From: Lepisosteus oculatus
Taxonomy: Eukaryota > Chordata > Actinopteri > Semionotiformes > Lepisosteidae
DNA: 64,000 nt
Direction of reading: 5' to 3'
Assembly: GCF_040954835.1 (NCBI RefSeq)
Contig: NC_090698.1
Location: forward strand, 43,250,157 to 43,314,156
The stretch's first letter is position 1. Every line of letters starts with the position of its first letter. Below the pieces are notes generated by a model, which was given only the letters and a program-made list of their open reading frames with translations, was not told the origin of the DNA and did not search any database. Below, piece by piece: positions 11,617 through 24,010 of the stretch. The position numbers and the translations under genes were made by a program.

Positions 11617-13499
11617 TCTATTAGAACACCTGTAGAAGGTGTTAAGGTTTAGCATATAAACACACAGTGATATCTGCAACACTGAGAAGATCTGTACAGA
11701 CTTTGTACTTTGGTGCAGTAAGGAAATCTGGCATTTTTATGGAAACCCCATGAGCAATAGGTACTCAGTGGAGAAGCTATGATAGTGGTTAAGGACATGG
11801 ATGGTGGGTGGTACGCCAGTGGGAATAGATTCTCTTCACCATCACTGTTCCCCTTCTTTGTTGGTGAAAAATGGCTAAGGAGGTAATAGAGAGATATATG
11901 GAAACATCAAACAAGTGCTGCAGGGAATAAATCACTTGGAAAAAAGCAGTACCCTGCTTAAAACAGCAAGATACATCTCACATACTGTATGCTACAGACT
12001 CCCAAAATAAAATTTCTGCCAGTCAGTTCATTCTTCCTATGTCTCCATTTTTAGCCTTTGTGAAAAATGTGAACAATTGTTTTAGCAATATTGTCCCAGA
12101 TGGTCATTTTTTTTGTTAACAGTTAGATCCTGTATATACATGTAATCATCTGCTTAGCCTTCTTGAATATGTCACACATGAACCAGAAGTCTTCAAAATC
12201 TGAACAGTGCATTTGGGAGCTATTTGATTGGAATAAACCCGATACTCATAACAGATCGTACAGTTATGACAGGAATCCTTCTACAGTAGCAAAAGCATGT
12301 GACTGACCAAAAGAAATGGCAAGCATTGTTGAATTAAAATGTTACACTTTCACTTCAAATAAATCATAAAACAGTCTAAAAATGGAGCACTAATATGCTG
12401 TATGAAGAAATTAATCCATAGAAATGTTAGGAAATGGCCAGGAAAAGAATTATAGACTGAGAACCACTTGTGCATGTGACTGAGAACAGAATAGTAGCAA
12501 GAAGCAGATATAGCATATATTTTATGTTGTGAACATTTCTTTTTTGTTAAATAACACACCCAGTAGGGCAGCAGAATTAAGAAAGGATAACAAGTTACGC
12601 TACCATAAACCAGATAGAATTTTGTTCATTGGTTAACTCTTGTGATGGTACCATGGGTGTCAGATGAGTTTTATAAGTCTTCTACAAGTCTATAAGTCTT
12701 CTACAATGTGTAGTTACGGTACGCCATCAGTAGCAGTTGCTGCTGGGCTGAAGGGGTCCTTCCTGTCAGTCCAGTCACTGTGTCAACACACGTGACTGAG
12801 CAGTCTTGAGTCGATTCTGGATACCACTCCACATTGGGTTATCACCACTGAATTCTGAAGGGGCAGTGGATGAACAGACCCTCCATGTGATTTTGCATTG
12901 TGGCTTTTCTGAAAGCCACGGTATTGAAATTATAAATTATTGTAATGTAACTAAAAGCATTAAACATGCATGCCTTCTACTGTATGTGTGCATACTGTAC
13001 ATCATCTTTTTGTGTCTTCAACAGACTTCCTATTTTATGTTACCAGATTTTGTCATTTCATACACAGAAGGTAATTACAGTAAGTGAAAAAGTGAATGTG
13101 AGCTTTAGCATTTTCTTCTGCAAAGCTAATGACCTCTCATACTAAAATCTTCACACAGGATACTCTGCACTGAATAATGTTTAAGATCAAAGTTTTACAA
13201 TGTGATTTATTCTTGAAATTTAAAGATTACCTTTCTGTAATTGCCCTGTCTTATTACAATGCATTGAAGAGCATTCTGTGATGTTGATCATCTTGAAGAC
13301 GTGCCAGTTAAAATATCAGGTGACTGGGTAATTGAAGAATTGCCTTCTAAATCTTAGTGAGATTTACATCTCATTTTTATTTTTACATTTTCTCAGAAGC
13401 CTTCTATGTCCATTACATACTGCTCAAGCTATGGACATATTTAATTTGGCTTGAATACCTCGCATTTATTTAGAGATTTCTGATGTGAATAGCAGTGGC
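11617..13499. other. intergenic, nothing recognised
   Basis: No supported exon, RNA gene or known repeat. Open frames at 12,350-12,559 and 12,806-13,087 are short and without domains. Confidence 0.5.
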
Positions 13500-15110
13500 T
13501 CATGTGTAATCTTGTTCCTCATGTTCAGCAAGGCCATAAGATAGAGGGCAGTATTTCTATAGAGGCAGGCTGGTCTGTGCAGGGACAGCTGTAATAGACA
13601 AGCTACCACTAGAAGTCACTAAAAAGCCTCTGGCAATTGTAGATGGAGCTCTGTGGGTGTTGTTAATTATTATATAATTTGTAAATGACTTGAGTCCTCA
13701 TCTCAGATTAGTAATTAGTGGTGTGTTGTTGTATAAAAGGGGCTAGCAGATTGTTAGTGGGGGCTGCATAGTAGTCAAGCAATGAGTATCACTAGTCAAA
13801 TGTACTTTTCAGTTACTTGTACTTTATCTTGTTTTAAAAAAGCACTTTATTTTGTAACCTTTGTAGTCCCTCTACCACAAGGCAGAGAGTTGTCATATGT
13901 GGTGGCTGCTATGGGATAGTGCTCCTATATTTTATATTAAGAAATGTAGTCATGATCTCAGTAAAAAATCCTGGTTGCAAATAGAGGTCACAAAACATCT
14001 TCCCCCAGGCAATATTAAATGGTGGACATTCTGAGGGCAAATGAGGGATTTCAGAGGGAAGCCATACAGCACCAGATTCCCTGCCTCAAGAGAGTCCTCA
14101 ATGCTATGGTAGACATGGTCCAGGAAATGCAGGCAAGTGGCTGGGAGAAAAACTAAAAGCAGCTTGAGCTGGAGAAGACTCTTCTATGTTCATCCTGTCT
14201 GGTCTTTGGCCACAACACATCAGCCTTCCTTCATAAGAAGAAAAATGGAACAGTGCACCATTATAACAGTAGACTGGCAGTACCTCTCTCAGGCCATTGA
14301 CTCCCTCATGGCATGAGGTCTGTGTCCAAAAAGACACAGATCAATAAGCTGCAGTCCAGGCAGGCTGGAAGTGAACATACACTGCAGACATAAGTGAAAG
14401 AAATGAGCAAAGACCTTAGAAGAGCCGAAAAGGCCAAATCAGAGATAGCAATCTTCTCAAAGCTCCAGTCCAGGATGTCAGGAGCATACGTTGAAGTAAA
14501 GAATAGGACAGCACTGGTGTAGAGTCTTCACCCTGAGCTCAGCTAGGTTATAGCAAAGCAAAGACAACTGGAGGGAAGATTCTCTCTACAGAAGACTGGC
14601 TGAAGGCTTGTCAGAAGAATGGAAAAGTAGAACAGAAATTCTCTCAAAAGAAAATTGAACAACAAAAGATCAAAAACTGCAATCATTTTGTGAAAAACTT
14701 GGAAGCCAATGAAACATGCATTTTAAAGGAGAGTGTTTGAAAGATGTCCAAAGCGAAATTGAGGTCAGGTCAGGCTACAAAGGACATTCTGGCTCAGCAG
14801 CTGACCCAGTGGCAGACAGAAATAAATTAGGCTTTTCATATATTTTTCTCTCAGATTCTCATTCTCAGACACAGTGCAGCATACCTAGAAACAGGAATTC
14901 AATTAGAACACAGGGTGCTCTCAGCAGACCACAACTAAGGCAGAAAAAAAGGTAGAGAGAGGAGTAACACCATGCATTATATTCCTTTGTGTTCAACTTC
15001 ACTTAAATTAAGTCAGAAAAATCTCTGCAAATTGGAAGAGCCATCATTGGGTGTTTAAATGCCTAGATCACTAAAGCCACACTACCACAAGGTGGGGATT
15101 TGTCACAGTC
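13500..15110 (+). mobile_element. possible decayed LTR element or retropseudogene
   Basis: A TATAAAAGG box at about 13,733 is followed by a stretch (from about 14,020) with long coding-like runs broken by stops: MVDILRANEGFQREAIQHQI, LNAMVDMVQEMQASGWEKN, then after stops KEMSKDLRRAEKAKSEIAIF. The residues suggest a coiled coil. A motif CTACCACAAGG...TTGTCA occurs at 13,871-13,895 and again at about 15,083-15,107, so the pair could mark element ends. I cannot identify the source protein. It could equally be a processed pseudogene of a host coiled-coil gene. Confidence 0.3.
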
Positions 15111-17399
15111 ATCAGTGATAAGTTACAGTGATTCTTTTGTGAAGCTAATCAGCCTTGATCAAAAACCTAATTCATTTAAAATTGCCTATGGGAGTAATCC
15201 AAAGCTTTGGAAGTTTGCTACGTTCTTTCCAGTGGAAATCGATTGCTTTTTGGAAAGTACATTTGTAATTAAAATAGACCAAGAAGATAAGCATAAAACA
15301 AGGTTACCTTACAAAGAACAACACTTTCACTATTGCCTGTTGTTTTCCTTTTATAAGAGCAAGTTTAAACCATACTCATCATGAAGACTCATCTTACTTT
15401 TTAAATATGTTTGAACACACTTTTGCACGTAATTAGGCAGAATGGGATTATAACGCTTGCTCTGGTCAAAGCATTTTGAAGCATTTCTTATTATTATAAG
15501 TAAGTAACACGTCAACTGGTGTGAAACTAATACAGCTGATTTGAATGTTCTTGAATTCTCCTCAATGTTCCAATTCATAAAAATCCTAAAAATATTGGCA
15601 CTGTATGGAAATGTTCAACCATACTCTAATATCTTTCCCATCTATTTTTATTCAGTACAATCATGTATAAATTGGATTTGCGAGTAAGAAGTTCCAAATT
15701 TCAGACATAACATCATACGATATCCTTTACAGATCACAATGAGTATTTCATTGAGAAATTTAAAAACAGCATTAAAACCTTTAATTTTATAAATACTTTG
15801 TGGATTGTTGTAGAATACATTCAATAAATAATGTGTTGCACTGTATAGTAAAGCTTAGTTCCATACACTTTAGTACCAGCACTTTTAGGAAATGTAAAGT
15901 TCCCATTGAAAGGGTATGGTAGGACCTGAAAAGAACCATTCATGCAAGAAAACCTTCAAAAGTCTAGATGAAGTCATTAGTGCTTAAGGAGGTGCCACCA
16001 GCTACCAAATCTAAGGGTTCACATTTTGTAACCCAAATACATCTTATGTGTGTGTGTGTTATATTTAAGTCATCTTTTATTAAGACTTTAAAGAGGATCT
16101 ACAGTAATTACTTTTTATGTCTAAAATATACTGTATAAACCAGACGAACCTAAGAGGTTCACAGAAGCTACCAACAAATGGAATGTTGCCAACCAGAAGG
16201 CAAGGGACCTGAGCTCTATAGTAACAGTGGTCATAGATGAGTAAGGAGCATGACTCTCTCTCTCCAGACCTGCTCTGCGAATATGTAGGGCTGCTTCCCT
16301 TCCATTTTAGTTTTTTCTTACGGTTAAGCTTTCCATTTGCTTTCTGTAAGCATGCTTCCAGCTGGATACCGGATTGGACCCCTTTCCAGGACTGACCCAC
16401 TCTCTCTCTTGAAAGAGAGATATTAAAATAACACCCTACTCTACCATTATAATAATTAGCTTTGGAAGTTTTGGAATGGGACCTCTTGTCAGCTTGAGAC
16501 AATGACTTTCACTACTGTCTGGAGTGCCTCTTATAAATCGCAATTGTTCTAGCAGTGGTGTCTGGACCAGAGTCAGTCCTCCAATCCTGCCATTCCCCCT
16601 TAGAGGAAGATTGATCACCATCCACTTTAAATATGTATTTAGCTGCTACTTCTAAGTATCATACCAAAATTGATGATGAGTCCTCTGGAGCCCATTTTTT
16701 TTTGTTTACCGAGTTCTTCAAAAGTGTAAGTCATCTCTGTGAGACACACACACTTCCAGCTCACTATATTGCTAAATGTCCTCACGTGGAATCCAGCATC
16801 TAGAGATGATCATTTTCTTATTGTAAAAACATTTTCTCATTGTTTTTGCCTGCCATTGTGTTTTGGAAGGTCAGTGAAATCTATGTCCTTTCTGTCAAGG
16901 TCACTATTTTATCCTGGTATTTAGTAGTTTTTTTGGTTCTTTCTGAATACCACTTCCCCCTTCCATGCTTCTATCCTCTTCCTTTTGCCTTCATCTCATC
17001 TACAATAACATTTTCTTGTGGGCCAATATAGCATGTGATACGTTGAGGAGTAAACTGAAAATCAATGTAGGGTTACTGCAGTAACTGGGGAAGAGAATAG
17101 CAGTCACCAAACACCTTAGGATTGCTTGTAAGCCTCTCTGCAAGCTTGTCAATGCAATTCGTCATGCTATCCCCATATCTCTACAGAACAGGGGTGCTGT
17201 TAGGGCATCACTCTCCCTTGGCCAATTGGTAATATTTGAAGAGAGGTCTATCCTCTGCCTTTTGGGAAACAAATTTCTCAACTGCTTATGCCTGCTGTTG
17301 TCTTTTAGGGAAAAAGTTTTGCCAAATAAGTTGCTTTTAATATTTTCTGTTAAAATGAATATCTAGCATTTTCTTTCTGCATGGTATTCAAATAAAGCA
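15111..17399. other. intergenic, nothing recognised
   Basis: No supported feature. Minus-strand open frames at 16,080-16,502 and 16,436-16,621 overlap each other in different frames and show no domain. Confidence 0.5.
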
Positions 17400-17430
17400 C
17401 AACGTTTCTGCTGAAAGAGCAGAAACGTTG
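17400..17430. repeat. perfect 13-bp palindrome with 5-base loop
   Basis: CAACGTTTCTGCT (17,400-17,412), loop GAAAG, then AGCAGAAACGTTG (17,418-17,430). It follows an AATAAA at 17,392-17,397. It is a strong potential hairpin in either strand, and I know of no family for it. Confidence 0.8.
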
Positions 17431-20400
17431 AAATACTTCAAGACATGAAGATTTAACCCACTTTCAGACATATTTATTATAGACATACACTCCTCCTGTG
17501 TACACAAAACATTGATTGTAATTCATTATTATGTAGAGGTAAGCAATTACAGTTTCTAGACAACTGCCCTCAATGCACTGACAACACATTCAATTTCTAT
17601 TCATACCTTTAGTGTTCTTTTTTGACATCATAGATCAAATTAAAGAATAAAAAATGGGAACAAAAAGGAGCACAGAAAATTGAAGGGTAGCTCCACTTCT
17701 TTTGCGGCAAGATAAGCTGTACTTCAAATACTGTTCAAAGACTAAGCAAACTATTCAAGGTATGCGTTAAAATTGAGCGTTTGTGTCTAATCTCTTCACG
17801 TCATAAAAAGCAAGAGTGCTTTTATGATGATTTACCTTTTAAAGCTGATGTAATATGTCAGAAACAGGTCATTGACTGACAATGATAAGGTCAAATCATT
17901 AACAGTCTGGCTCAATTCCAATAAGCAGATCTTATTCAACAGGAAATGAAGAGGCAATGCAAATGACAAGGGGGATTCTCTGGGGATTACTGTACAGAAA
18001 ATAAATAAAAATCAATCGCAGGTCAATAGGGAGGTTTTCCTCTCCCAAGGACTGATGTTGATTTATGAGTGAGTCTCAGCTGACAAAGCAGATATTTTCT
18101 ATTCGTATTTATTAGGATTTTACCCAGTTACAGCAAAAGAAGTGTATTCTTCTTCCTAGATAATGACCTTGAATTTAGTACCATATCCTGGACTGGGAAT
18201 GAATTCATAATTTAGTTTTTTTTTAATATGTGGGTTGCCATTAAAACAAAACTTAACTGTCCACCAAAATTTAAAATTAAAATAACTGTGTACTCTGTTG
18301 ATGGGGGTTCTAGCTTCTGAAATAAAAAAATCCGACACACATTTAACCAAATATTTAAAAGCCATTCAACAGTCATTTAAGCAATTGTGTTCTGTTCTTT
18401 CAGACCTTAAAAAAGCAATGGATAAAAAAAAGTGACAAATCAAACTTATTTCAAGTATCATTGGGAGGAAGGAAGCACAAGCATCTATACAAAAATCTAA
18501 GTGCTGCTTTTGTATAAAGTAGTCATGGATAATAATTTAATGATTTATAGAGGCAAAAAATATAGTATAAGTACAGTATATGTCAAAAGTGTTACTTGTA
18601 ATATATTCATTTTATATTTACTCAATATGTTTTGTATTTACTCAATCTAATCTAATTAAATTATAGTTATTTGAGCAGTTTGTGATCTGTCATGCTGATG
18701 AACTATTTTATTTCCATTTACACATTGATTTATGCTTTCCAAATGAAATTCCAGTCCTGTACTATGTACATGAACTTTTGAGTGATGAGCATGCCTTCTA
18801 TACTATCCCAAATATTAAATCACACCTCCTAAAAGATCTCATAAACATCAAATTCTTAATTTTTGAATTATTAGTTCTAGTTATTCTATTTATTGTATCT
18901 GCCCTCTAACATTCAACGGTTCTTCTCTAATTAGACTGGCCTCATGTAGATGGTATAAACTACTTACAATTTTAACACATCACATTGTATGAGATGATTT
19001 AAGTCCATTTTGCAATAGTATTTATTTTATCCATTTTTAAATCTTAACATAGTATTTTTTCATATCTGTAGCATCCATTCTGGTATTGATATGAGTTAGA
19101 TATATTCTGATATCTTATATAAAACCAATAGTGCTGGAAGACATCCCAAGAAACTTTACATTTTGGTTATTATCTCAGCTGATGATTTTTACTTGTCCCA
19201 TAAACTTAGTCAAAAGTAAAAAATGTTTTAAACGTTTTCTTATACTTTATATCTGTTTGAACAGTCTCCATTCCATTTTTGTCAATCAAAGATCCACGTT
19301 CTTTGAAACACTGCATTTCATATTTCACTCTGTTATAAAAAATGCTTAGCTTCCTTACTCTTTCCATTACTACAAAGTCTAGTTGTTAGAATATCATTAC
19401 TAATGTAACATACTTTCTTAGGTCATATTTAGAATCGGTTTGGCATTTTCAGCAAATGTCTCTGTAACATTCATTTTAAGTTTATTTTCCAGAGCTGCAT
19501 CTCTGACTGAGCCCAATACATCCCACACATCAATCCTCTTTTCATTCCAAATATTCACTATGAATGATAACTCCCACAGCTAGTCATTGCTCAGGATAAA
19601 TACGACAGATTAAGAGCTCAAATCCCAGCTCTGACCCAATGGACATTTGTGTCCATGTTAAACCTAGTGCTTGATACTTGACATAATTTTTCATTTGAAC
19701 AATTAAGCCAAAGAAATACATATTTCTCATCTGTTTGTGAAAATGCTGTCCTTATTTTTTTTTTATTGACAACATATAAATGTATGCAAATGAATGCATT
19801 TCTTTCCCCCTGAAAAAGAGAGCTTGTATCTCAGTGGAATTCCTTGCTAACTGAAGATAAAATGAAAAGAGGCCCAAATTTCTTTGACATGGGACACATT
19901 GCCATAAATAATAAATATAGCACACACAGCAAATATGAGCCCAGGTGATGTTGTCAAGTTTCAAGTATCTTGAAAGACACCTATTTCTACCTTTGAAAAT
20001 GGTTCCATGAAAATGGGTTTGTTTTATTTTAATGAGATGTACTATAAGAAGAATTATCCATCCTTAATGGTCTAATGGGAAAGAACATTGGGTATATGAT
20101 CTCTTAACACTTTAAATTCCTTTTGTATTTGTATTTCTGATCTTCAGTTTCAAGCCATTTCACTCACTTTGTACCACCATTACTTCTGTAAGCAGTAAAC
20201 AATACATCAGAACAGGACATTGTAGGTACTGTAACGTCAACACAAAGACAAAGCAAAATTATTAATGACACCCTTTACATTGTCACAGGACATAATCAAA
20301 GGCCATTTTCTTAAAGGAGGACAAAATTATAATTGGATTTTTGTAATTGTATAACGGTGCAATTCAGCACAACAAGTGAATCCTACTGTATCTGGTATTT

Positions 20401-23400
20401 CAAAAACCTCCAATTGGAGCTAAATGTTCAGAATGGAAAAGTTGAATGCAAGAGCTGAGAAAGTTTCACAGCCTGTTGGGTGGGCTGTTCAAGTGTTCAT
20501 GCTGTGGGCACAAAACAGTAATGAGTTTTCACAAACGCTCTCCTCTGCTTCTTAAATTCCAATCACACAACCTGCAGGGATGGGCCCCCCTCCTGTGATG
20601 GCAGTGTAGTTGCTTATGATGCTCCATATTTATTCCGAGTATCCACAGTAACTGGTGAGCTGCTGCAGAGATTCAGAATGCAAAAACAATCCCGGAGAGC
20701 AATAACTTTGCAAGCAAAAAATAAAGCACGATTCATGCCTGGTGCAACATTTCCAGACCATTGCATAAACTTGAGGATGAATGCAAGGGAAAAGAAGTTA
20801 TGGCAGTGATACTCTGATGTGCTGTTTGAAAACAATAATGTTAATAGTTCTTTTAAGTAAAAAAAAAACACATGTAATACAATTAAACATTGTTAAAGCA
20901 CATTAAATAATAATACACTGTGCGGGATTGATCCCTTGTTTTGTGATGAATTCACTTTTGGCAGACACTGGTGCTTCTTGACGTTCAGGGAATTTCTAGC
21001 AATAATCACAGCAATCTCACTGGAAGTCAATTTGCTTAATATCATTTAGTGTTCAAGTTGCTGAACACGTCAAAACATGACTTCAAGCTGCACTACGGAG
21101 GAAAGGCTAGGCGTACACAGCTTGACGGATGTAGAGTCCATGAACTAGGGCCTAATCTATTTATCTGTATATCCATTCAACCAGCTATAGTTTATCTAAG
21201 CAAGCTATGACTTTGCTAGAATAATATATTGGTACATTCAGGCTCATTATTCGCAGGAGATCAGTGAGTAAAAAAGCATTCCGGTATTGTGAAAGCATGC
21301 TTACAGAGACGTGTAAGCTTACAGAGGAAAATAGATATGTTTCTAGGGCATGCATTGAAACAATAAACAAAAATGCAACAATAATGTATTTATTGTTTAA
21401 TCCACTGCATGGGACTTACTAAAAGTGGTATTAGACTTACTGCTTAAAAAAGAAATGTGGCATTTTTTATTTTGTTGTGCCCTATTTACTTTTCCCTTCA
21501 CATGGCAGAAAACGAAAATGTAACAGGGGGAAACTGATAAATGCATGAAAGCTGTTACCCACTAACTTGCATTAAATGAAGAATCTGTACATATTGTGAT
21601 TGGAGCGGTGAGAGAGAGATGGCAGCTCTGGGCTGAATGAGACTCCAAAGAAAGCTGTGGGGAATGACCTGCTACTTTCAGTCAACTGACCAAGTTGAAG
21701 AAGACAATCCGTTTGCATCCCTGGGATTCCGGATCTCACTACTCGCACAAAGTATCTCTCCCAAACCCTTTTCAAGACTAAAACATTTCTTCCCCAAAAC
21801 TCACATCCACAGGTCTCCACTGCAGTGTGTAGCACTTGTGGGGAAAGGAACCAAGAAAACAACTAAGAGACGTACCTGTGGACGTGTGTTATAAGGGGAA
21901 AAAAAAGCTCCCCAAGCTAATAGCTATTTTACCTTTCCCAACCACAATGACTCTGAGCTTTTTAACTGTGTCCTTTCGCAAGGATTCAAAGCGAGACATA
22001 AGAGAATTGGTTCACAAATCACCCTAGAACACAACAATCAACTATTTTTTTATCTCTCTGCTGATTTTCAAATCAGCAGACAACTGATCCAAAGGGTGTA
22101 ATTCGTGCAATTCATCTGATGGCAGCTAAATCCTTTTGTGTTTTTTTACTGTCCTCCTTCTCTCTGTCTCCCATTCTTTCTCATTCTGCCACTACAAGCT
22201 AATGTTCATCTGCTGTAAATCTGCTTTAGCAGCATGCTAAATATATGTTGCACATGTGGTACCTTGGCATGTAATTCATTTAGTAAATAGGGTGTTAGAC
22301 AGTTGACACAAAACAATGGATCTCACATTACAGACCACTATTATGATTAAATCATTGGCATTTAGGTACCATGACACAAGGGCCAAACTACATGTCGCAG
22401 TGGGATTTTCCAAGCCTAGTCCATTGTGTTTATTATGATCTTATTCATTTGAAAAATGCTCTCATCCATGTAGTTGATGGTAATTGTCAGGTAGACTGCC
22501 AGTCTGCTGTTACCTTCATTCTCAGAACTGCATTAATTGCATGAAGCAGGTGCCAGGTACTGTTTGTGTTTCATGAGCAAAGCTGCTCAGTATATCATGC
22601 TTTTACAAGGTGGAAAAAGGGAATAGCTGATTGCACTGTGCTGACAGGCACGTTTTAATTTCAGCTGTGAATCCTCAGTCTGATGTGCCATTAGATCTGA
22701 AGTTTCCTACATTTTTGGAAGCAAAACCAACAGGGACGTGGTATATTCCACTGTTCTTGTCCATGTGTTTTCAGATTAAGTTATAAATGTAATTAATTGA
22801 AATTCGGATACGGGCAGAAGATGCAGAACTGATAGGCAGCTGAGACAGCTAGATAGATGGACAAAGTAGTGATCTTTACTCTTGTTCATAACAGGATTTT
22901 CTGGTAAGCATTTCAATTGAAACAAGCTTAACAACTTTAAACTATACTGTACATAAATTAAATAAATAGATCTACGTGGACAGTTTGTCAGGTCTTCAGA
23001 CACTGACGTATTAATTGAGTTTGCAAGAGAGTAACAGGAAAAACCCCTACAATCTGGAAAAAGGAATTACTAAGGAATTACTGGCACTTACAAGTATTCC
23101 TAACTAATTACAGGACTGCCACAGGACTATTGACTTAATGTGACACAAAGGGTTACAATTGTACCGTTAGTAAATTCAAGGGAACCATAGTATTAATAAG
23201 AGATTACATGCAAAACTGAAAAAGCAGTGGCAGCTGACTAAGCTTTATTTTTTCAAGTAAAAGCAAATGATTCCATCTGTGCGTCTTTTCTTTGCTTCAT
23301 TTTTTTAGCTCTGCAGGGAATTGTGGCAGTATATGTACCTGGGAACAAAGACTACAGGGAACAAAGTTTAATGGATTGTGATTACTGTCCTGGAACAGAT

Positions 23401-23684
23401 TGAACCTCTTATAGCCTATGAGAAGACGATGTGAACTGAATTTAAACAAAGGGAGCATGATGGATTCCGTTGCAAACCACCAAGCTTAAGCAGGCTGTGT
23501 GTTTAATTTACAGTGGGGAAGAAAGCAATGATACAGAGTTTTAGTAAACAGACTATCAGCATCCTATTAGCAATATCTCTAAAAGAATAAAAGAAATATC
23601 TTGTGACTCTTCTGTCCATAGAAAATACCTTCTTGGTTTCTATGCTTAGTGATATTTTGAAGTGTAGTGTAATGCATTTCCATC
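17431..23684. other. intergenic, mostly unique sequence
   Basis: No gene or recognised repeat in about 6 kb. The stretches at 20,440-20,860 and 21,600-22,150 are less AT-rich and look unique. They are candidates for conserved non-coding elements of the desert between POC5 and SV2C, but conservation cannot be judged from one sequence. Confidence 0.45.
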
Positions 23685-24010
23685 CATCTTCTAACCCCCT
23701 TATTCCAATACAGGATCACAGGATAGCCAGAGCCTATCCCAACAAACAACGGGAGCAAGGCAGGATACACTGTGGATGGGACAGCACTCCATCATGGGGT
23801 AGAGACACAAACAAGCACACACTCACACCTAGGGACAATTTTCCCAAAAGCCAATTAATCTGCCAGTATGTTTTTGGGCTGTGGGGGGGAAACTAGAGCA
23901 CCTGGACTAAACCCATGCAAACACAGGGGGAACATGCAAACTCCACGCAGAGAGCACCCCAGGAAATGAACCCAGGGTCTCAGCTTCTGCGCCATCTGTA
24001 CCACCCTGCA
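23685..24010 (-). repeat. V-SINE-like retroposon copy, near full length
   Basis: The minus-strand sense runs from a degraded tRNA-like head near 24,010, through the conserved central block (GGAGTTTGCATGTTCCCCCT) and a CATCCACAGTGTATCCTGCC segment, to the TAGAAGATGGATGG-type tail near 23,685. It is the best preserved V-SINE in the window. Confidence 0.75.

Noticed and set aside
16080..16621. possible minus-strand gene of 140 codons
   Set aside because: Two overlapping frames of similar quality, no family resemblance, no splice sites or promoter.
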